Of a DNA stretch of 20,128 nucleotides, positions 15,903 through 20,128 are shown one piece after another. Below the pieces are notes generated by a model. That model worked only from the letters and a program-made list of their open reading frames with translations. It had not been told where the DNA came from and ran no database searches. Source of the stretch: CAYXUG01 sp964468655 (GTDB lineage: Bacteria > Fidelibacterota > Marinisomatia > Marinisomatales > CAYXUG01); assembly GCA_964468655.1 (NCBI GenBank), contig CAYXUG010000041.1:1-20128 (forward strand), given 5' to 3'. Every line of letters starts with the position of its first letter. Position 1 is the stretch's first letter. The position numbers and the translations under genes were made by a program.

Positions 15903-17570
15903 TCAGGAATTGTCGATTATAATATCTACAATTGCAAGAATGTCGAAAATGTCAAGTATACTATCCTGTTGAACATCAGCACTGCAAAATGATTCATAAC
16001 TATCAGGTGTGCTAACACTTAAAATTAAATTAACCAATTCAATAATATCTAATATATCAACTATTAAATCAAAATTTATATCACCAGATGAAAAATCAAT
16101 ACCCGTGCAATCATTACATGAACCGTCATCTTCATTAGCATTTTCGTTATAATTAAATGCGGTAGAATCGGTACAGCCAAATATTTGATCCCAATTTCTA
16201 CCTTCACATGTAAACGCATTTGAACCACTTGGATCCAGCCATTCCTTCAAACGTGTATCCGGTGAATCCCCTGTATCCCATGAAAATGCAATACTGCTGT
16301 AATAAGTACCAAAATCTTCAGTACACTCTTCCTGATTATTATCAGAGTGACAAAGTCCGATAACTTTTTTATCCGGATTAAATAAGGGAGACCCCGACGA
16401 CCCATTTTCTGTAGTCCCTTCATCCCAATTTTCTACGAACCAATGGGAATTCGGAACATAGTCCGGGTGAGAACCGTCGTAATCAAGAGATATTGGGTCA
16501 CCATCAAAACTGATCTTTTTAATGTCTTGTTTGGGATGGTGTATTCCAACTACATCAGATACTAAAGAATCCTCTCTTGACCAACCTGAATAGTAAACAT
16601 TGTAACTTGATGGAATTGTATCAAGAATTTCCAATAGTGCGAAATCACCATGTTCAAACATTAATGTATCCATGGAAATTAACCTGACTCCAGAAATCCA
16701 ATCATCTGTTGATGGTTCTTCATCAGGATTCAGTGAATCCGAGCTTTCATAATTGAATAAAACCATTATAGATGATTCTTCATTATAGTCTGCATCCCTC
16801 CTTATACAATGATATGCAGTTAATAAATATCTTCTATTTATATCATTATCTAAATTATTAACCAACACTCCAGAACACATTCTCGAGTTACTATCATCAA
16901 TTATCATCCCAACAGATCTAATTTGATCCCCCCACGGTTCACATTCGGCCCCACAATGTACATTAATATTGCAGAATGCAGATTGACCAAAATCTCTATC
17001 TCTCCCGAATATATTTTTATATGCATGAATAATTGTTGAAATTTGCAATCTCTGTGATTGTATTCCAGATGGCATGAATAATTCTATAATACATACATCT
17101 CCCGGGATTGGACTCGTCGAAAAGATACCAGATTTGAAATTATTTTCTCCAGAGAACGCACCTAAAATTTTTCTTTTCTCATCATCATATATAAAAAGTG
17201 TTGATTCATTGAATAAATAGAACTCACTGTAAATTAGGTTAATAGAAAATGCATCGGGGCAATAAATCCTAAGTCTCCACAATTGAGAACCATCTTCAAA
17301 AGTTTCAAGTAAACCTGTATTATTTAAATTAAGTTGAACCTCATGTGGAAAACCAAATCGTGGTGGTAGTTCTTGAGGGTTCAGTTCATCCTCAAGCAAC
17401 AATGAATCAACGTTAACTGGCGCCATAGTTACTGTAGGTACATTAAGATCATCCAAATGATGAAGAATACTGTAAGGAGTACCTTCCTGATTTTTCTGTG
17501 AATAAAGTAATGTCGAAAAAATTATGATTTGTAAGATAAAAACTTTAGGCAATAGTATTTTAATGTTCAT
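15903..17570 (-). CDS. Secreted trypsin-like (lysyl-endopeptidase-type) protease with C-terminal GCTD motif and dockerin-like repeats
   Basis: A 555-residue secreted protein. Residues 1-23 are a signal peptide ending near LLYS. Residues ~30-195 form an unassigned pro-region or N-terminal domain. The serine protease domain shows H254 (LLTAYHC), D309 (HGDFALLEI) and S392 in GSSGSPLF. The CNINVHC and CSGVLVNN segments resemble Achromobacter lysyl endopeptidase, though lysine specificity is not established. After it comes GCTDSTAFNYN...DDGSC (465-485), a short cysteine motif seen in many secreted FCB-group proteins. Then come two dockerin-like calcium loops, DINFDLIVD (497-505) and DVQQDSILD (532-540). 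It may therefore be anchored or calcium-stabilised outside the cell; no cohesin is in view. It is more AT-rich than the genes to its left. Confidence 0.85.
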   Translation of the reverse strand: MNIKILLPKVFILQIIIFSTLLYSQKNQEGTPYSILHHLDDLNVPTVTMAPVNVDSLLLEDELNPQELPPRFGFPHEVQLNLNNTGLLETFEDGSQLWRLRIYCPDAFSINLIYSEFYLFNESTLFIYDDEKRKILGAFSGENNFKSGIFSTSPIPGDVCIIELFMPSGIQSQRLQISTIIHAYKNIFGRDRDFGQSAFCNINVHCGAECEPWGDQIRSVGMIIDDSNSRMCSGVLVNNLDNDINRRYLLTAYHCIRRDADYNEESSIMVLFNYESSDSLNPDEEPSTDDWISGVRLISMDTLMFEHGDFALLEILDTIPSSYNVYYSGWSREDSLVSDVVGIHHPKQDIKKISFDGDPISLDYDGSHPDYVPNSHWFVENWDEGTTENGSSGSPLFNPDKKVIGLCHSDNNQEECTEDFGTYYSSIAFSWDTGDSPDTRLKEWLDPSGSNAFTCEGRNWDQIFGCTDSTAFNYNENANEDDGSCNDCTGIDFSSGDINFDLIVDILDIIELVNLILSVSTPDSYESFCSADVQQDSILDIFDILAIVDIIIDNS

Positions 17571-17639
17571 ATTTTTATTTTCTTTTGATCAACAATAATA
17601 AATAACCTTCTTCATCCCCCGAATCTACCCCATAAACAA

Positions 17640-17669
17640 AAAAAGGGCAATGATGTGTTACCCCTTTTT
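17640..17669 (-). terminator. Hairpin with T-run (leftward terminator-like) upstream of the protease
   Basis: Read leftward, AAAAAGGG (17669-17662) pairs with CCCTTTTT (17647-17640), an eight-base stem with a 14-base loop. A T-run of seven follows on the minus strand. It looks like a rho-independent terminator but lies about 70 bases upstream of the protease start, in its leader, with no leftward gene before it. It could be an attenuator or end a short antisense transcript. Confidence 0.4.
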
Positions 17670-17687
17670 AATTGTGTTCTACTTCAA

Positions 17688-17724
17688 TGTATCATTTTGC
17701 AAGCGTTAGCGAAGTCAAATGACA
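17688..17724. repeat. Palindromic interspersed repeat (TGT..CATTT ... AAATGACA type)
   Basis: TGTATCATTT (17688-17697) is the reverse complement, apart from a two-base insertion, of AAATGACA (17717-17724). The interior GC...GCGTTAGCGAAG gives a second stem: ATTTTGC (17694-17700) with GCGAAGT (17709-17715), two wobble pairs, eight-base loop. From memory this layout resembles the TGTCATTT-GAGCG-AGCGA-AAATGACA palindromes scattered in FCB-group intergenic DNA. A second longer inverted match, ATCATTTT (17691-17698) with AAAATGAT (17726-17733), overlaps it. Confidence 0.45.
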
Positions 17725-17854
17725 GAAAATGATTATTTATGACTAATAAATTCTACTATGATTAGTTGTTTAATACTAAAAGGCTTTAGAAATGAGCTTC
17801 ACATTAAATTTACCCTAGAGAAATTATCGAATATTAGTTTAAAAACCTTAAACT

Positions 17855-17860
17855 TATAAT
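17855..17860 (+). promoter_or_regulatory. Candidate -10 box for the XRE cluster
   Basis: A perfect TATAAT lies at 17855-17860, 80 bases before the small ORF and 234 before the XRE start. No -35 box stands out at 16-19 bases upstream, so the call is weak in such AT-rich DNA. Confidence 0.25.
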
Positions 17861-17939
17861 ATACTTATATTATTACTAATATTATTAAATAATAATACTA
17901 TTGATATCTGCAAGAATTACAGTGTAAGTTTGAATTAAC

Positions 17940-18089
17940 ATGAAAAATAAAAAACAAATAATTGATGCTGAACAGATGGTGGGGAATTTTACCAATGTGT
18001 ACCTCCTTTCTTTAGTTAATGTTTCTCCATCATCTGAATCAGGTATCATATTAATAACAATAACACTATTAAATAATCGGAGGATTTAA
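17940..18089 (+). CDS. Possible 49-residue leader ORF upstream of the XRE gene
   Basis: An ATG at 17940 opens a 49-codon frame ending in TAA at 18087-18089. It begins MKNKKQIIDAEQMV and ends in a hydrophobic, Ile/Leu/Thr-rich stretch (about 36-45). No Shine-Dalgarno precedes it, and its last codons overlap the GGAGG at 18079-18083 that serves the XRE gene. It could be a leader peptide whose translation affects the regulator, or chance in AT-rich DNA. It shares no motif with the small proteins downstream. Confidence 0.25.
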   Translation: MKNKKQIIDAEQMVGNFTNVYLLSLVNVSPSSESGIILITITLLNNRRI

Positions 18090-18093
18090 AAGA

Positions 18094-19419
18094 ATGGAAA
18101 ACATAGGACAGAGAATAAAAAAAATGAGAATAGATAAGGAATTATCCCAGGACAATCTCCACACGAGTCAATCACTCATTAGCCAAATCGAATCTGGGAG
18201 GATAGTTAATCCGCAGGAATCAGTATTGAGAATAATTGCTGAAAACTTAGAAGTTACATTTGATGAACTTGTAAATAATACGACATGGGAGGAAAGTAAA
18301 TCTGAAAAGAAAAGCAATGGATATGCAATATCACCTAATGAAATGACAGTACAATTAGATGATAAAGATAATTGGAGCTTTTCCTTTATTACTTACCCTA
18401 TTTGTGATGAAGATGAAAACGAGATTCTCTTCTCACCTATAACTGGTGAGAGTTTGGTTTCAAAGTGTCCGGAATGCTCACGTCCGATAAAAATAAGAAA
18501 GCAAACTTTTTGTACAGGATGCGGTAATAAAATTGTTGAAGGTTTTTACCTCTCTAGACAAACCGCAGAGATAATGAATGAGGTTAATTTTGATACGAGA
18601 GCAAAACTATCGGAATTAACCTATTTATTAGAGCAACTACATAGATTGATTCGGGACATAGACGACATTGATGCAGAAGTTCAATCCATAGACTCTACAT
18701 TTATTGATAAATTATATAATAAGATAAAAAACGAGGCTGAAAGAAAGAAACTTGCTGAATCAGGGGATTTGGAATTATGGAAAAATCTTTCAAATAAAAT
18801 TGAAAACGGGGTTATAGGTTTTAACGAAAGTTTGAAAGCATCAGGTTTTCCACCTGTACAGTTAATACCTAAAATAGGAAAATTGGTGAATTTAAAGAAA
18901 TGGATAAATTCAGACAGGGATGAGCTTTATCGTTCACTTTCTTTAAATATAAAATTAATTGAAGGCTTAGTATATCATCTCAAAGAACGTCGAACGGAAG
19001 AAAAAGATTTTAATATTGAAAGCATAAAAACTAACCTATTCAGAGAAATTAGCATTGTCACTGCGAATTTAGCAGAACAATTAGCTACTAATGCTATTAT
19101 GCCTAACAATCTATACGAGATATCTGGCACTAAACCAGAAGATAGATGGGGTAATGTGAAAAAACAACTTGAAGTATTTAAAGAAATCACCCGTTTATTT
19201 GACGGAGATGGTGAAATAAGTGAGTCATTCGTTGAAAAGTTAAATAAAATTGCGAATACGACAATTTTTGAAGACCCCGAAAAAGATACTACTGAGACAG
19301 AAGAAGGGGAAAGAGATGACGATAAATCTACTAAATCAGTAAAAGCTTCTACCCAAAAGGATAATCATCCGAAAGAGAAGAAAATAAAAGAAGAATCTTC
19401 AAAAAAGAAAGATTCTTAA
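18094..19419 (+). CDS. XRE-family regulator with zinc ribbon, helical domain and charged tail
   Basis: A 441-residue protein I cannot match to a named family. Residues 4-60 are an XRE/Cro helix-turn-helix (IGQRIKKMR, then SQSLISQIESG). The segment between helices two and three (LSQDNLHTSQSLIS) is about four residues shorter than the usual LSQEELAEKLGVSQSLIS. A zinc ribbon follows, C125-x2-C128 and C140-x2-C143. Residues ~150-390 are predicted helical by their heptad-like pattern, and the last ~50 residues are disordered, first acidic (EEGERDDD) then lysine-rich. A GGAGG Shine-Dalgarno sits 10 bases before the ATG. It is the first and largest gene of a four-gene rightward cluster, so it probably regulates the small genes behind it (inference). 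Confidence 0.75.
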   Translation: MENIGQRIKKMRIDKELSQDNLHTSQSLISQIESGRIVNPQESVLRIIAENLEVTFDELVNNTTWEESKSEKKSNGYAISPNEMTVQLDDKDNWSFSFITYPICDEDENEILFSPITGESLVSKCPECSRPIKIRKQTFCTGCGNKIVEGFYLSRQTAEIMNEVNFDTRAKLSELTYLLEQLHRLIRDIDDIDAEVQSIDSTFIDKLYNKIKNEAERKKLAESGDLELWKNLSNKIENGVIGFNESLKASGFPPVQLIPKIGKLVNLKKWINSDRDELYRSLSLNIKLIEGLVYHLKERRTEEKDFNIESIKTNLFREISIVTANLAEQLATNAIMPNNLYEISGTKPEDRWGNVKKQLEVFKEITRLFDGDGEISESFVEKLNKIANTTIFEDPEKDTTETEEGERDDDKSTKSVKASTQKDNHPKEKKIKEESSKKKDS

Positions 19420-19453
19420 AACAATCATCATTAATGAAAATGAGGTAAAAATA

Positions 19454-19636
19454 ATGATTAATTTCAATAATAATTCCGAAAATGGATACAACAAAGGGTA
19501 TTCTGACGGATACTACGATAATAGTTCAATAGGACTTAATAAAGAGCAAGAATCTTTATCACCATTCACCACAAGAAAAAAGATTCTTGAAATAATAAGC
19601 CATAAACAAAGAAAGGAAAATAACAATGAGTTATAA
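19454..19636 (+). CDS. Small GYxDGY-repeat protein (60 residues)
   Basis: The first of three tiny genes behind the XRE gene, 34 bases downstream of it. Residues 1-10 are Asn-rich; residues 11-24 carry the tandem GYNK-GYSD-GYYD repeat (period four); residues 39-55 (TTRKKILEIISHKQRKE) form a basic amphipathic helix. GAGGT sits 7-8 bases before the ATG. It overlaps the next gene by 11 bases. There is no signal peptide or membrane helix, and only small-molecule or protein binding could be guessed. GX3 repeats of this spacing are also found in the Yae1/Lto1 deca-GX3 motif, a resemblance in pattern only. Confidence 0.6.
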   Translation: MINFNNNSENGYNKGYSDGYYDNSSIGLNKEQESLSPFTTRKKILEIISHKQRKENNNEL

Positions 19637-19844
19637 ACGATTCAATAACTGGAACAGCGGCGGTGACCAATTTACGAACGGCAACGGCAGGCATATCAGT
19701 AGACCTAGGGGTTACTTCCGGGCAGTTGGCAGTAACCGATATGGATACAACTCATCTTACCGTAACGGCTACGGTGAGAGAATAAGTAACCCGCAAGGGT
19801 ATTTCAAGGCTGTCGGTGAAAACCGCTACGGCTATAGTGATTAA
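19626..19844 (+). CDS. Small protein with two YFxAVxxNRYG modules (72 residues)
   Basis: The second tiny gene. Its ATG, preceded by AAAGGA eight bases earlier, lies inside the end of the previous gene. The protein is rich in Gly, Asn, Tyr and Arg and carries the 21-residue module twice, at residues 21-41 and 50-70, starting 29 residues apart. Each has the core (S)xPxGYFxAVGxNRYGY. Twelve of the 15 residues shared by the two copies use different codons, so the DNA has diverged under protein-level constraint. The DNA is more GC-rich in codon choice (GGC, AAC, TAC) than its neighbours. No known fold is recognised. Confidence 0.65.
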   Translation: MSYKRFNNWNSGGDQFTNGNGRHISRPRGYFRAVGSNRYGYNSSYRNGYGERISNPQGYFKAVGENRYGYSD

Positions 19845-19941
19845 TAATGGAGAAATAACAATGATAACTAATGGTTTTGGAGAACAAATCTATAATCCTG
19901 AAGCCTATTTTAGGGCTGTAGAGGAAGATAGATATGGTTTC
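19686..19941 (+). repeat. Three copies of a 21-residue coding module
   Basis: The copies are 19686-19748 and 19773-19835 (middle small gene) and 19879-19941 (last small gene). Counting by eye, copies 1 and 2 share 15 of 21 residues, copies 2 and 3 share 13, and copies 1 and 3 share 11. All keep the order G..I..P..YF.AV...RYG with an aromatic last residue. Confidence 0.75.
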
Positions 19942-20061
19942 TCATCAAACAACAACAGTCATTACAATAATTTTGAAAACGATTATGATGCAGGTTATGT
20001 TGATGGATACTCGGACGGATATTCTGATGCTTGTGATGACTGTGGTGATTATGGCTGGTAA
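19861..20061 (+). CDS. Small protein combining the YFxAVxxxRYG module and a GYxDGY repeat (66 residues)
   Basis: The third tiny gene. I chose the ATG at 19861 because GGAG lies eight bases upstream and the leader (AAATAACAATGA) copies that of the previous gene; an in-frame GTG at 19816 would overlap that gene. Residues 7-27 are a third copy of the module (NPEAYFRAVEEDRYGF). Residues 45-56 repeat GYVD-GYSD-GYSD as in the first tiny protein, followed by CDDC (58-61). So this protein joins the two modules that the other two genes carry separately. No signal peptide or membrane helix. Confidence 0.65.
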   Translation: MITNGFGEQIYNPEAYFRAVEEDRYGFSSNNNSHYNNFENDYDAGYVDGYSDGYSDACDDCGDYGW

Positions 20062-20065
20062 AGTC

Positions 20066-20127
20066 AGTATCACCTTGTACGTCGTCAAATGATATGGTAC
20101 AGATTCATCTAAATTTAAAGTGATACT
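20066..20127. repeat. Nested inverted repeat at the window's right edge
   Basis: AGTATCAC (20066-20073) and GTGATACT (20120-20127) are exact reverse complements. Inside them, TGTAC (20076-20080) and GTACA (20097-20101) form a second pair. It follows the last small gene by five bases and is not followed by a visible T-run, though the window ends at once. It may be a terminator stem, an end of a mobile element, or an operator; the data do not decide. Confidence 0.4.
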
Positions 20128-20128
20128 T

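Larger units (their letters stand above)
17571..18093. other. AT-rich 523-base intergenic region between protease and XRE gene
   Basis: The divergent gap between the leftward protease and the rightward XRE gene is very AT-rich. It contains a strong leftward hairpin (17640-17669), a palindromic repeat (17688-17724), an ATTATT-A-AATAAT palindrome (17881-17893), a TATAAT box (17855) and a 49-codon ORF (17940-18089). I saw no other gene. Both promoters and any operator of the regulator should lie here. Confidence 0.7.

Noticed and set aside
17701..17713. GCGTTAGC resembling an integron attC core.
   Set aside because: It does not fit the GTTRRRY core rule, and no paired site or integrase is present.
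19816..19860. A 15-codon N-terminal extension of the last microprotein from a GTG.
   Set aside because: It overlaps the previous gene, lacks a ribosome site, and the ATG at 19861 has a good one.
1..20128. tRNA, CRISPR or transposon signatures.
   Set aside because: By eye no T-loop plus acceptor pairing, no spaced direct repeats and no transposase were seen. A tRNA or CRISPR program would be needed to exclude them fully.

Overview
The window reads as chromosomal DNA of a moderately AT-rich Gram-negative bacterium. The evidence for a Gram-negative cell is a lipobox lipoprotein, a CcmH-like periplasmic domain, and a secreted protease ending in a GCTD...DDGSC motif and a dockerin-like pair of calcium loops. 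That protease architecture, next to a MoxR-DUF58 pair, points to the FCB group. Candidatus Marinimicrobia (SAR406) or a relative is my best guess, but it is an inference from protein style and not proven.

Region 1 (1-9550, all on the + strand) is a tightly packed run of mostly housekeeping genes: the tail of an unidentified protein, a zinc-ribbon/DUF2007 protein, hisS, topA, a CcmH-like membrane protein, glyS, a family 2 glycosyltransferase, an MTA/SAH-nucleosidase-like protein, a spore-photoproduct-lyase-like radical SAM protein and a serine racemase/threonine dehydratase-like PLP enzyme. Gaps are short, one pair overlaps by four bases (GTGA), and several starts are GTG or TTG.

Region 2 (9684-15845) has a leftward pair, purine nucleoside phosphorylase then an M20 amidohydrolase (overlapping at TTGA). 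A rightward moxR-DUF58 pair follows, divergent from it. Next is a leftward PfkB-kinase/TPR-lipoprotein pair, convergent with DUF58. With the nucleosidase upstream, the PNP gives the window a purine/nucleoside salvage flavour.

Region 3 (15903-20128) looks different: more AT-rich, with fewer recognisable genes. It holds the secreted lysyl-endopeptidase-like protease (leftward), a 520-base AT-rich intergenic stretch with two hairpins and a possible 49-codon ORF, and then a rightward four-gene cluster. The cluster starts with an XRE-type regulator carrying a zinc ribbon, a helical domain and a charged tail. Three tiny Tyr/Gly/Asn-rich proteins follow, built from two shared modules: a 21-residue module with core YFxAVxxxRYG and a GYxDGY tandem repeat. 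The codons of the 21-residue module have diverged while the residues are kept, so selection acts on the protein. I do not recognise this family; it is the best candidate here for an undescribed system.

I saw no tRNA, rRNA, CRISPR array, transposase or integrase.
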